From Adiantum capillus-veneris (lineage: Eukaryota > Streptophyta > Polypodiopsida > Polypodiales > Pteridaceae), in assembly GCA_014529385.2 (NCBI GenBank), contig CM043949.1, positions 109,765,977-109,829,976 on the forward strand: DNA of 64,000 nt, read 5' to 3'. Made by a program: the position numbers and the translations under genes. Within the stretch, counting starts at the first letter, position 1. Every line of letters starts with the position of its first letter. The notes under the pieces were generated by a model. That model had not been told where the DNA came from, searched no databases, and saw only the letters and a program-made list of their open reading frames with translations. Of this stretch, positions 9,489-20,322 are shown piece by piece.

Positions 9489-11643
9489 ATTATACATATG
9501 ACCCAGACAAGTTTTGTCAAGGAGCATAGTATCCTTGACAACATCTTCACCTTTTGGGAGGCGTCTGCCCTCACACCTCTCCAAGGAGAGGATCTTGTGA
9601 TACTCCTCAATTTTGAGAAGGCATACGATAGAGTTGACTAGGATTTCCTGGAGGGCACTCTACGCAGGATGGGGTTTTCGGATGCTTGGTGTCAGCTCTC
9701 TATAGATGTGCAAACAGTCACGTGCTCTTGGCAAGGGGAAGAGAGGAACGCTTCATGCTCACGCGTTCAGTTAGATAGGGTTGCCCACTTCCTTTTTCTC
9801 TTCTATGTTGAGGCGATGAGCAGATTTTTGACTTCACAGGAGGTTGGTTTGCGTGGTTTAGAGCTTCCTATCAAGAGAGCCGAGTTGCTAGATGCAGAGT
9901 TTGCTGACGTTGAGGTGTTTTGTTGTGCGTCGGGAGCACGGATCAATTGGAGCGCGACAGTGGCTTTTTGGGTTGGTGCTACGCTAGCTTGGTTGCCTGG
10001 AGAGGGCTTCAGGTGGATCCCCCTAGGGACTTCTTTACGTTAATTGGGCTGTCATGTTGGTTTGAATCTGTTTGCACAGCAACAGATTGCTCCTCTCCTC
10101 CTTTCCATCAGGACGAAACTGTTACATTGGAGCTCAGTACAGCTCTCTTTGGCTGGCAGGGTTGTAGTGGCAAACCAGGTGCTTTTGGCTACTATGTGGT
10201 ACATCACGTCTTGCTGGATCTTCTCGAGCTCTTGCATTGGCCAATTGGAGAGACTGATGAAGAACTTTTGGTGGTCAGGGGTGACGCCCAGTCGGCTCGG
10301 GCCAAAGTGTCTTGGCAAGTCATCACTTTACCATGTTCTCAGGGAGGGTTGGGGATTGTTGACCCAACACGACAAAGTAGAGCCATCCTAGGGAAGCTTA
10401 TGGTCAAAGCCCTCCTAGGGGAGCTTGTGGTCAGAGGACTTCTTCCAGGGGAGAAGCCCTGGAAGGAGTTGTTGCTACACCGGATTCGGGCCCGAGTCCC
10501 TCATACAGGCAGCCCTTGAAGCCCGTTCGTCAGGTGGATTTTCACAAAGATGCGCAAAATGGCCTGAGCAGGAGTTGGAAGGACCGCTTTGCTGTAAACC
10601 TACTTAGGTCCTGGGAGCAACTGCGGAGTGGCATTGAGCAGCACAAGTCCACATGCATTGACGAGCACTTGAGGCAGCCTCTTGTTTGGAACCTCATGGC
10701 CAGCACACAGTGAGGCCACTTGGTTGGTAGCACACCTCATGTTTCTTGGGGTCCCATGGCAGAGGGTCTAGCCCGTACTTTTGGTAACTGGCTACAGTTT
10801 TCGGGCCTTCCCAAGGAGATTCAGAGCATTCAGCTATGAGGCATGAGGGGGTGCGGAGAGTCTCAGTAGAGGCACCACACGTTGCAGAGTGTTGTTTTCA
10901 AAGGATTCGAGTTGTGGGCACCTATGGGAGGACTTGTGTCATAAACCCTGGCCCAGCAGATTTTGAGTCAGGACACTGGCAGCTTTGGGCTTGGGAGAGC
11001 CGCCCTTTGGTACCAATGCAGTGGACCTGAGAGAGTGGTTTTGGCGAGATCCTTTCTCTTCAGCCGATCACCCAGGGACCTCTTTCTTCGAGTACACAGC
11101 TCGTTTGGAGCGCCACATACCAGCAGCATGGGGCGAGGCTCGCCCTGCTGCTGCCTGCAGCACTTCACTGGCAGGAGGAGGGCCTCACAGCCGAGTTCTT
11201 GTCAGGGTTTTGGGAACGTTTATGGGACAGCAGACAATCGAGGAGAGTTACCATGTTTCATGGATAGTTACGCATAGAGCTACAACGCTTGGGAGTTGGT
11301 TGGTACATAGCGGCTTCTCAGCTTGTGGCCACCCATTGCAGACTCAATGTCCCCCAGGAGTGGTGCAGTGATAAGAGATTGGTGTTGGGAGCTCATCTAC
11401 GACCTGACACTCTAGTTCATTTGGCGGGCCCACTGCTTTCGCATCTTTGAGGCTCGTCCTGTCCCACCAACAGAGATTGTTCGTGACATTTGGCTGGAGC
11501 TGATCCACACACTCAAGTGCCAGTTTGAGAGACTTCAAGGCAGCTCTGACTGCATGCTGGAGCGCCGGCTTTCTTGCGACTTTGGCACCCAGGGCCTTTC
11601 TTCACCTTGGTTCGGGGAGTGCCTAGATGGCATTACTGGCCAC
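9489..11643 (+). pseudogene. L1-type LINE remnant (reverse transcriptase and C-terminal region)
   Basis: The translated sequence shows plant LINE reverse-transcriptase blocks in order. They are TSFVKEHSILDNIFTFWEA and ILLNFEKAYDRVD (9500-9650), LRRMGFSDAWC, and a catalytic-site remnant AEFADV near 9895 (FADD consensus, second Asp lost). Next come the thumb-like segment WSSVQLSLAGRVVVANQVLL (10120-10190) and SWQVITLPCSQGGLGIVDP (10300-10370). The rest to 11643 is the typical C-terminal tail, in shifting frames. Endonuclease and 5' parts are missing, no poly(A) tail is visible at the 3' end, and there are many frameshifts, so this is an old 5'-truncated copy. Confidence 0.85.
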
Positions 11644-11689
11644 TAGTGTTGTTGTTTTCTCCTCCCATCTCGTGATTTAGCCCTCATTG

Positions 11690-12175
11690 TACATATCTCG
11701 TCTTTTTACTCGGAGAGTCTCTGCCGCAAATTGATGACGTGGCAGGTGACAACAGTACGGATAGATGACGTGGCAAGCAGACCCGCAATTCACATTGACA
11801 GGTGCCACATGGTAGCAGTACGGATTTTCGCATAATGTGTTGACATGTAGACGTGGCTGCTGTACGGAATTCCGTAATTTGCGCTGACTGTTTTTTATGG
11901 CAGATTTTGGGACCAGATGCTTTTGGGACAGTTTGCTTTTGAGATTACTGCTTTTAGGGACTCTGCTTTTCGGGCGCCAGATTTTGGGGCCAACACCTCT
12001 GGGCACGGAACTACGCCGGGCCGTGTCGACTCAAATTTTAAAGTTGTAAAGTATTTTAAGTGATTCTCTTGTGTCGTACCAGATTTCCGACTTGGGGTGC
12101 CCAAGTCTGTAACAGTCTCCCCATATTTCTGATGTAGCACCCCCAAGTTTTCTGCAATTGACTGACTGACATATC
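11690..12175 (+). mobile_element. LTR remnant related to the A' LTR
   Basis: The block 'ggccaacacctctgggcacgg...gccgtgtcgactc' matches the A' LTR region near 50-110 (opposite strand there). Repeats of 'gatgacgtggca' match the start of the A' LTR. Boundaries are not defined. Confidence 0.5.
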
Positions 12176-12796
12176 AAAACTGTACATTATGAATGATTAG
12201 CTAGTTAGCTACAGTGAGGTAAGAGCAGCTGAGGTTTGGATTAAATGTTTTTAGACTATGGGTTGATGCTTGCCATAGGGTTTGCAAAATACTACCCTTG
12301 GTCAGGGCTGTACTATAGTCTATGTCCATGCACACAACTGAAAGGAATTTTGAATCAAGCTCCAATTACTTGACCAAGTGACGTAAGAAAAACAAATTTT
12401 CAGACCTTGAATAGTAGTGTCAATCTTGGTTCAGATTAGATGGTCATTTTCATCCTGCTCCAATGTGTGAAAATAGCACACACATACTGAACACTATTCT
12501 CAAACATTTTCACGCATTGTTGCACAAATCTCTCCCTCTTTGTATGTATTAACAATAACAACAAGCAGCCTTTTCCAGACTTCACCCGCAAACTTCTTTC
12601 AGTCAGCATACAATGAATAAGGCATGACAGATTCGAAGTGGTGCTAGTGTATTTTGCAGACGGCTTAGCTCTGAACTATAACTTCAAGGCAGATCAGGAA
12701 TCAGTAAATAAATTCATGCAACTAAGCGTTCGTTTGTACACGTGAAAACTTTGACATTAGCGCTCGCAAATCGGCAAACAGGCCAAAGAAGATTAC
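12176..12796. other. Unassigned low-copy sequence
   Basis: No convincing ORF, repeat or TE signature. It lies immediately downstream of the TOM20 exon at 12797-12966 on the minus strand, so it is probably intron. I could not find the next TOM20 exon here. Confidence 0.4.
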
Positions 12797-12966
12797 CTCC
12801 TCGAGGGCTCGTTGAAAACAACTTGAGGCTTTTTGAAAATATGTGTTGGCTTGATCATGCTCAGGCAATAGAAATCCATGAGAGGTGTGGGCGTTGCCCA
12901 AGCACCACAGTGCACTAGCCAGTTTTGGGTTGATCGTTAGAGCCTCTTCCAGCTTTGCCTCAGCAT
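12797..12966 (-). CDS. TOM20: TOM20 mitochondrial import receptor, internal exon (TPR-like part)
   Basis: Plant TOM20 is a tail-anchored outer-membrane receptor that binds mitochondrial presequences through a TPR-like domain. This exon encodes 56 uninterrupted codons with KLEEALTINP, ALWCLGNAHTSHGFLLPEHD and CFQRALEE, the most recognisable part of the plant family. The acceptor AG lies at 12967-12968 and the donor GTAATC at 12796-12791. The split codon joins in phase to the exon at 13082-13160, forming Asp. No stop or frameshift is seen, so the locus could be active. C-terminal and N-terminal exons were not found, so it may be a long-intron gene or a partial duplicate. Confidence 0.88.
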
Positions 12967-13081
12967 CTTGTCAACACCACAAAAGAAGAACAGCTGTATC
13001 ATGTTAGCAATCACAGATTGTACAAAAGATCAAAAGAAACGGATTCACAGAAAGTTAGAAACCAATTGACCATATACTCAC

Positions 13082-13160
13082 CTTGTACCATGTCGATTGA
13101 CCCGGCCCCAGGTTGAAATTGAGCGAGCTCCAACAGGGCTCCTCCCCACCTTAGTAGATT
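13082..13160 (-). CDS. TOM20: TOM20 mitochondrial import receptor, upstream exon
   Basis: A 79-bp exon encodes NLLRWGGALLELAQF, the conserved 'N-L-x-R-W-G-G-A-L-L-E-L' block of plant TOM20, then SIDMVQ. The acceptor is TTCACAG (AG at 13161-13162) and the donor GTGAGT at 13081-13076. The intron to the next exon is 115 bp. The upstream intron begins with a (GA)n tract on the coding strand (13178-13272), directly behind the acceptor. Confidence 0.88.
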
Positions 13161-13174
13161 CTGTGAACAAGGAA

Positions 13175-13293
<119 letters not shown>

Positions 13294-13364
13294 CCCCAAT
13301 TGGAGCGCCCAAAATCACTACCCCCCTGGCCCAGATATGGCAAGCACAAGCAACAACCCAAAAA

Positions 13365-13818
13365 AGAGACTCTCTCGCACCCACCCACCCCCCCACCCTC
13401 CACACAACCTTACACGGGCAAACTTCATATGGATCCACGGTTGGGACCACGAGGGCCATCCGATGAATTTTGGTAAATTCAGGAGATTTGGTAAATTTGG
13501 GACGAAAAGGTAAATTCAGGTCGCCAGGTAAATTTGGGTCGGCTCTCCTCGCCTCTGAGCCTCGAACCCAGGACCTCTCCCTTGTGATCTGTGTGCTCTA
13601 ACCACTACGCCTGTATGCGATTATTGAGCTATATGGTATTCGGGTTCATAATGTTGTAAATTTGGGACAATTTCGATAATTTCGAGTCAATCTTTGGGCA
13701 TTTTTGTAAATTCGGACCACGCGATCAGATGGCCCAAGATTGATGTGCATCGCATTTTTCACCTCCACCCTAGATCCCATTTGAACATGCCCGCGTGAGA
13801 GAGTCTTGAGGCCCCCCC
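13365..13818. repeat. Inverted-repeat (MITE- or foldback-like) element
   Basis: Left part (13365-13465): 'gagactctctcgcac', 'cgggcaaacttcatatggatc', 'gggaccacgagggccatc'. The right part (13728-13818) reads in reverse complement 'aagactctctcacgcggg', 'catgttcaaatgggatct' and 'gggccatctgatcgcgtgg'. The same blocks occur in the same order, so the ends are degenerate inverted repeats. The centre has repeated 'ggtaaatttggg' motifs and a tRNA-like segment. Target duplication not identified. Confidence 0.45.
13555..13621 (-). other. tRNA-like segment with pol III A and B boxes
   Basis: The minus strand has TAGTGGTTAGAGCAC (A box, 13593-13607) and GGTTCGAGGCT (B box, 13558-13568), with a T-arm stem CTGGG/CTCAG around the B box. 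The anticodon stem does not pair, so this is not a functional tRNA. It is more likely SINE- or tRNA-derived. Confidence 0.55.
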
Positions 13819-13821
13819 ACC

Positions 13822-14289
13822 CAACCTGCTAGCAAGGAAACAAAACAAACATGAGAACAAACTCAAAACATAAATAGGAAAATGTCATGATTTCATGACT
13901 ATTATCACATTACCGTCTTAGTTCCTCGTGCAGATTCGGAGAATGACTAACCAAAGAGACCCCTATCATCAAATGGTTAAGACTCTTCCCCAAAGGATGT
14001 GCCTCTACTTTGAATAGCCACACTCCTTCGACCACCAGCTACGTCCCTTCGCCAATCGGTTGTGTGTCTTCATCAAATTCTTAACCGAAAAGATGTGTCT
14101 ATTAGCCTAAAGATACGTCTATTCATGAACAAATGTGTCTCTTCATATGTGTCTCTTCCTCTCCTATTCAATCTTGCACTTCATCTCAGTTCTCAGTGTC
14201 CAAGTCTCTTAGCCTTAAGTTTTGTTCTTGAAGTTAGGAGTTCAAGTCATGACGTAATAATAAAACATAGGATTTACCCTAAATCCTCA
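13822..14289. other. Unassigned low-copy sequence
   Basis: AT-rich sequence without a convincing ORF or repeat. 'gtgtctcttcatatgtgtctcttc'-like short repeats occur around 14090-14160. Confidence 0.3.
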
Positions 14290-14299
14290 CATAGATAGG

Positions 14300-14715
14300 A
14301 AAAATTAACCTTCGCATGGGTTGTGGTGTTCCTTGCCCTCCAGGTTGCCCTCTTGAGACTTCATCCACCCTTCCCACTTAAAATCGAAGAAAGATGGTGG
14401 AGCTTGCAGACATAAATTTATTCCTTTATGTAGCCCCTACACAAATCCCACTCGCCCCGCAATTCGAGAAGCACAACACAAAGACCTCACACTTGCGTGC
14501 TATTTTTTCCTTCACATGGGTTATGGTGTTCATCACCCTTTCCATTGCCCTCTTAGACTTCACCCATCCTTCTCGCCTCGAATTGATGGAAGCAGAAGAA
14601 AGATGTGGAACTTGAAGACAAAAAAATACTCTCTTATGTAGCCTCTACACAAATCCCACTTGCCCCACAATTGGAGAAGCATAGCACAAAGACCCCACAC
14701 TTTCATGCTAACGTG
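14300..14715. repeat. Direct duplication, unit about 200 bp
   Basis: Unit one (from about 14310, 'ccttcgcatgggttgtggtgtt') and unit two (from about 14511, 'ccttcacatgggttatggtgtt') share order and content through 'acaaatcccact.gccccacaatt.gagaagca'. They differ by substitutions and small indels. Confidence 0.8.
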
Positions 14716-14764
14716 CATACCAAGTGATGCTACTCCTTCCCTCTCCGGTGTGCATAGCAAGGCA

Positions 14765-15245
14765 AGCAAGCAATCCTCATCTTTTTCTTTATTAAGCATG
14801 TCCAATGTGACCTCCGTTCTCTCATAGCCACACTCTTTGATTTTGGAAATGAGCCTCAATTTGGTGTGTATGTATACAAGCTTCTCCGTATGAGATGGGA
14901 GTAGCCTATTTCTTCTCTTTGTATAAATAAGAGAGAGGGTGCTCCAATTTCTCTCACACGGCAAGTTCCCACCATTCGACTCCCTCTTGCATCTTGTTTG
15001 GATCTTAACATCATTTGTACCCTCTGCAATGGCCTCTTGAACTTCTTGCAAGGCAAATAAGCAATGCTCATCTTTTTCTTTATTAAACATGTCCAACGTG
15101 ACCTGGATATGAGCCTCAAGTTGGTGTGTGTATGTACACAAGCAAATCCATATGAGACAGAAGTAGCCTATTTCAATTTTCTTCTCTTTGTATTAATGAG
15201 AGAGAAGGTGCTCCAAATTCCAATTTCTCTCACAAGTCAAGGCAC
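14765..15245. repeat. Direct duplication, unit about 190-290 bp
   Basis: 'gcaat.ctcatctttttctttatta' at 14769 and 15062 starts two copies. Both run through 'gagcctcaa.ttggtgtgt' and 'agtagcctattt...cttctctttgtat' to 'ccaatttctctcaca'. The minus-strand frame of 193 residues across it is a by-product of the duplication. Confidence 0.8.
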
Positions 15246-15617
15246 ATGTCTCTTGAGAAAGCACCCTTAGAGCAAGAGCCAATGAAGTGGGTGTGCAAGC
15301 CCCAAAAATTTCACTCACTCTTGTGTCAAAGATACAGAAGCGTAAACTTAACACACTTTCAAAACTACTCAATTATATCATTTAAGGATCCACACTGAAT
15401 AATACTTAGAAATAATGCAAAGGAAACACAACACTGGGACTAATAGATCGGTTGTCCCCCCCCCCCCTCCTTGAGGAGATTTTCTATTGATTATCAACTT
15501 GATTCTTACGAACACATGAACCGGAGCATCTTGCACTATTCTCCATTCCAGAATTATCTGATGCAAAAAATGCATGTAAATCATTAGCCTAATGGCTGAA
15601 ATTTGATAAACCTGTAG
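15246..15617. other. Unassigned; poly-C tract and possible intron end
   Basis: Holds a run of about 10 C near 15457. It ends in a plausible splice acceptor 'ttgataaacctgtag' (AG at 15616-15617) before the putative exon next to element D. Confidence 0.35.
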
Positions 15618-15643
15618 CCGGAATTCCTCTATGCGGGAGCGAT
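15618..15643 (+). pseudogene. Putative host exon, 5' piece, interrupted by D
   Basis: After the possible acceptor at 15617 the frame reads PEFLYAGA. It continues without a break across the D insertion (one TSD copy removed) into 22272-22365. I do not recognise the protein. The intact frame over the join is the main evidence and is short. Confidence 0.35.
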
Positions 15644-17589
15644 TGTTGCTAAATTGGCTTTATCTGACATAAAAATAATTCTAAATGAATTATTGGATTT
15701 ATAAGTGAGAGGGTTTTCTCGCTTGGAACCCCAAGGAAAAATAATTCTAAATGAATTATTGGAATTTTAAGTGAGAGGGTTTTTCTCACTGGAGACATCC
15801 GAGTACAGAGTATTCCTAGTGCGTCATTCAAAGTAATCACGGGAGCACTGAGAACACGAATATCTATAAGGCCACCGGGAGCGGGTACTTCTGATGCGTC
15901 ACATCGGATGGGTGACAAGGAGCATCGGAAAGAAGTATCCGACCATCCGGGAACGGACATCTCTGATCCATCATAGGATGGGTGACATAGAGCATCGTGA
16001 AGCAGATTGTACCGTAAGTTCGGTAGGAAAGGACTAGGTGATGGGTATTCCTAATGCGTCACAAGGTGGGTGACGGGTGCATCGGAAAGGGGATATCCAT
16101 AGTCAAGAGGAAATTCCGAACTGTGTTAGAATTGTGCACAAGGAAAAGCAAGCACTTGAATGAAGATGGGTTCAGAGGAAAAACACATGCTTCTGAGAAA
16201 GCGGGATTGCTTTTCGGGAAAGCAGATGCTTTCCCGTGAGGAAGTCTATGTCTGCATTGCAATTGTGCGTGTGATTGCATCCAGGGACGCCTGGGAAGTG
16301 CTGTGAAAGCATTGTTTTAACTTATAAGGTTTTATTGAGTTTTTGGGCAGATTCATACTATTTTTAAAATACACCGGCCGCCCATTTAATAAGTGGGCAG
16401 CCATCTGATAACTAAGGCAACAGATCAGCCAGCGTTTTCTCTCTCTTTCTCTGGCAGAACAACAGAAAAAAAAAAAAACCGGCTGCGATCTCTACGCGAG
16501 CAGCTATTCGTGCCCGTGGCTAGGAGCTATAAAAGTATCACATGCCCTCACTCAGAGGGGAGGATGAATGTTTGCAAGAAGGAGATGCTGCTGCAGAGTT
16601 CACCCGCAAAGAAGACGTTTGCCGGTTATGCCCATGACTGTCCCAAGTGTACCCGATGTCGCCAAGACCTAGTACGCAAGTTCCCTCGTGAAGAAGTGCC
16701 TACAGAGCGTGTTTCCATCGCGACAAGTTGCTGTTTTTCTCTGTTTTCAGCCCATGAACGTTGTAAACGGGGCTGATTTACGAGAAGGAACCCGAGAACA
16801 CACCTCTTTTGTGTGTAGGATTGGAAGAGAGTATTTTCTATGCAGAGATCTCTTCCGGGGAATTGCTTTTCGAGAACTGAGCTGCGTTTCGAGCGTCGAG
16901 ATTGTGAAGGTAACGATTTTCATGTTATGATCTCCGAGTATTTGATTGCAGGTGTACTTCCTCTTCGTGAGGGAGTAGGAGCAGAGGACGGCATGAGCCT
17001 CTGCAGGAGAAAAGCGCTCTGAGGAACTAGAGCCAGATCAGCCCAAGGGTTTCGTACCCAAGTTTGGGAAGCAGATCCACGGATCGAAGAGAGGTAGACT
17101 CTCGAGATGTGATCCGGAAGTTGAAATTCCCAAGGGAAGGACTTCGTGTCCAGGAAAGCGGAGTGGAAGAGGACTCTGGAAACAGAGTTAGAAAAGAGTT
17201 GCAGGGATGTCATGCCCTAAGTCTAGAAGGTGAGATCCAGAGGCGAGAACCTTGATTCTCGAGGATTTGGAATAAGGAACGGAAGTTCCTTGGAATAGGG
17301 TTTTGCCCTAGGAATAGGAAGCCGAGGCTTCCAGGAACCATCAAGTCTTATTCTAGAACGAAGTGGTAACACGTTCGGTTCAAGTGCTTGTATAAACTTC
17401 TCCTCAATAATAAAGATACTATTACGGGGGGGGGACCAGCCCATCTTCTGGTCCCCAGTACTATGTCGATCTTCTCACTCTCTATCTCTCTTTATCTATT
17501 GCTCTCTATATCCTTTGGCTTCAGTATAAAGTGATAAATTCTATTTATCCGAGTATATATTATATTGTTATGCACTCCCGTTTGTGACA
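15644..17589 (+). repeat. D 5' LTR
   Basis: The outer U3 contains a tandem duplication of about 70 bp built on 'aaaataattctaaatgaattattgga' (15668 and 15738). Then come repeated TGCGTCA...GGGTGACA...GCATCGGAAAG modules (about 15817, 15893, 15965, 16053). AATAAA near 17407 and a TC-rich stretch lie towards the 3' end. Confidence 0.92.
15815..16092 (+). promoter_or_regulatory. Array of TGACG-type motifs in D U3
   Basis: Four spaced modules carry TGCGTCA or GGGTGAC cores with a following 'gcatcg.gaaag'. TGACG is the core of as-1-type sites bound by plant TGA/bZIP factors, which suggests enhancer repeats. Function is inferred. Confidence 0.4.
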
Positions 17590-17590
17590 G

Positions 17591-17602
17591 TGGTATCAGA
17601 GC
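17591..17602 (+). other. Primer-binding site, tRNA-iMet, element D
   Basis: TGGTATCAGAGC one base after the D 5' LTR. Confidence 0.9.
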
Positions 17603-17959
17603 ATGGTCTCTCTCTTTGTCTGTAAAGGAGGATGACTCTGGGATGATACGGGGAGAAGCCATGAAAAGCCAAGAGAGAAGTAAGCAGGTGGAACCCTAAG
17701 TCCTGCAAGGAAAAGCTTGCAGTGTTGGAAAAAAATTTCTCTCTGCAAGAAGTCGACACAAGACTTGGGATTCTCCGAGAAGGCGACCAGAGCATGATGC
17801 TTAAGAACCTAGAGAATCCAAGGAGCAGAAAGCTCAAGATCCTTCAAAACCTGGAAGATATCCATGAACATCAACCCAGAACCATAGCCAAGAAATCAGG
17901 TCATTTCGGGAAGGATATGAGGAAGGTCTCTAGACCTGGGAACTCTCTAGTGACCAGTC

Positions 17960-18260
17960 AAGTTTGATACCTTTGACAGAAGGGAAGACGTCCCGAAACC
18001 TGCCGCATTAATTCAACAGTTTGAAGTTTTGCAAATGGCAATTTCTTAGAAGCGTCGAAGGTGAGGCATGTGACCAAACACCTCAAGGGGATTGCAAGTA
18101 CTTGGTGGTATACCAAAGCTCTACAAGGAACTTACATCAAGGCTGAATTTTCCGACAAATTTTTTTCCTCTACGCTTTGAGGAAGGCATCCAAGAAGATT
18201 GGGATCGGTTTGCCCAATAGGAACACGAGTGAGTCAAAGCAAGTAGTGGTTCACTCTTGC
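17960..18260 (+). pseudogene. Broken gypsy-like gag of D
   Basis: Across frames: FDTFDRREDV, ALIQQFEVLQMAIS, then KVRHVTKHLKGIASTWWYT, LQGTYIKAEFSDKFF and EEGIQEDWDRFAQ. The W-W and surrounding pattern matches the Gag core of E/F (KVRKAATFLKDNALTWW). Multiple frameshifts and a TAG are present. The rest of the interior (18270-20322) has no recognisable domain. Confidence 0.65.
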
Positions 18261-20322
18261 CAAGGTAGCTCCACTCTCGACCCTCTCTGAGGAAGGAAAG
18301 ATGATGAAATTCAACAAAGGACTTTTGCCCGAATTTTGTAGACGCATCTGCAAAATACTTCGCAGCAGATGGTAGGGTCAGCAATAAAAGTTGAAAGTGT
18401 ACACCTCAGTGTACATAGAATCTAATCCCCGTAGTGAGACGGGAACCATTGTACACAAAAACAACGAACTTTTGTTACCTCTCCTCGAAGGATACGTTGC
18501 TATCCGGAGAAAGTTTGGAGTAAGGGAATTCAATCCAACTCTTGAGTTTTTGAAAGGAAGACCCTCAAACTTTAAGTAAGAGGGTAGGTCTTTGATCAAA
18601 GTTAAATCTTTGAGGAACCATAAATTGCGTATTGCTTTTATGCACGAGATATGCATGTGTCTAACCAGGACAATCACTCTCGAGTGTTTATGAGAGTAGA
18701 ATTGAATTGAAACATTGCTTTATGCAATGAATTGGTTTGCTCAACCATCCGGAAGGTCAACTATTGATCTCGTATCCAATAGTTCACCAGCAAATTACCT
18801 GCTATTGAGAGTAGGATGGCAGAAAGGAAGGAACCATTCCGAGATTTCAACCAAGAAAAGCTTTCACTAAGCTTGAGTATCTTATGAACCAACACCCCCT
18901 ACCCGGTAAGGGAAGATATGGTAGTGCTTTACGCACAAGTGAATGAACACTCTTTACGAGGGAAGGAACAAGCGACGACTATGGCCTGTGCTCGAGGAAT
19001 CCAAGGATTGAAATCCTAGATTATTTGATGAGCGGGTTTTGCTCTAAGATCGAGCCAAGGGATTGTCAAGTTGAGCGTCTTTGCTCTAAGGATCTTACGA
19101 AGAGAAGGTAATTCCCAGGTTCATTGAAACTCTAACACAGCTTAAGAATTATGTACACTTTTGAGTACACGGATAACACACGAAGATGCAGACCTATCCC
19201 AAGGAACTGGACGAGAGTTTGTTATACTCTTTTGAGCGCCTTTTTGCGCGCAAGGATATTCCGACACGAGAATCTCTATTTGAGATGTGTTCGGTAGAAG
19301 GAATTTGAGTTTCTCTACGGAGAAGACGTTTTCTGATGGTCGTTGATCATGGAGTACGCTATGTGCTTTTACAATTACAGTAGAAACTTTTGGTTGCGGT
19401 ATATGTTTCTCCATGAGCAGGTCAAGTAGCATTTACACGCTGCTGGAATAAATTCGAACTATTCTGTTCGTAAGAATATAATTCGCCAACCGTTTCAAAA
19501 TGGTAAGAATTACATATGGGAGAACATCCCTAAGAATCAAAGAGGGTTCGCTCTATTGTGAACGGGTTTGAATGTACGTTCAGAAAATGCTATGGCTAGA
19601 ATCCTATCTGCCTGAGATTTTGCAAGGCGTCATCGATGCTCGCAAGGTGAATCATTTTTTATGATTCTGTAAGGAAGAGACTCTAATGGGCGTCTGGAAA
19701 ACACTGCTGGTGGTAATAACTCACAGGAGGAAAAATTGGAAGGAAGTGCCGCCGTGCACAAGGAATCTTCGGATTGGAATCGTCCACCTACGTTGAGCGA
19801 CGGCCCGGAACGAGAACCTTCTTTAAGGTGATCGCAAATTGTGAAAGAAAGACATCGAGCGTAATGCTCTATGACTTGGGCATTCCCTATGTGGGAGGAC
19901 ACAAGAGGTTTAATATCCTCAGGACTAATAGCGCAAGGTTATGCGCAAGGACATAGCCCTAGATTGATTTCTAGGAGGATTATTCTTCTCGGAATTGAGA
20001 AGGTGGAATTGAGTTAACAGATTCTCGGATGAGGAAACTTCCAATCTGTTGGAAAGACGCGAATGCCGAGTTCTTACATGGCTCGTAACTTTAATGAAAG
20101 GTGAAGCATATCCTCGAGGTACTAGAGGAAAGACATGAACATGTAAGGTAAGTATTGAATTATTGAATTTTTGATTTTTTGTTTAATTTAATGTTTAAGT
20201 TCTCTTTTGAGAAAGGACTAGCTCAACTCACTGTTGAGCAAGATTTGGAATCTTTCCGGTTTCTCCCCAGCAATTCAATTGGACCTCTACAGTTGAGGAC
20301 AACTGTTTATAAGTGAGAGACA

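Noticed and set aside
9669-10519. Two or three separate novel genes in the 9.6-10.5 kb region
   Set aside because: Overlapping frames are pieces of one decayed LINE reverse transcriptase.
13555-13621. Functional tRNA gene
   Set aside because: A and B boxes and T-arm are present, but the anticodon stem does not pair and the acceptor stem is not recognisable.
14560-15141. 193-residue minus-strand ORF
   Set aside because: Spans a diverged direct duplication, shows internal repeats by frame chance, no family resemblance, no splice or start context.
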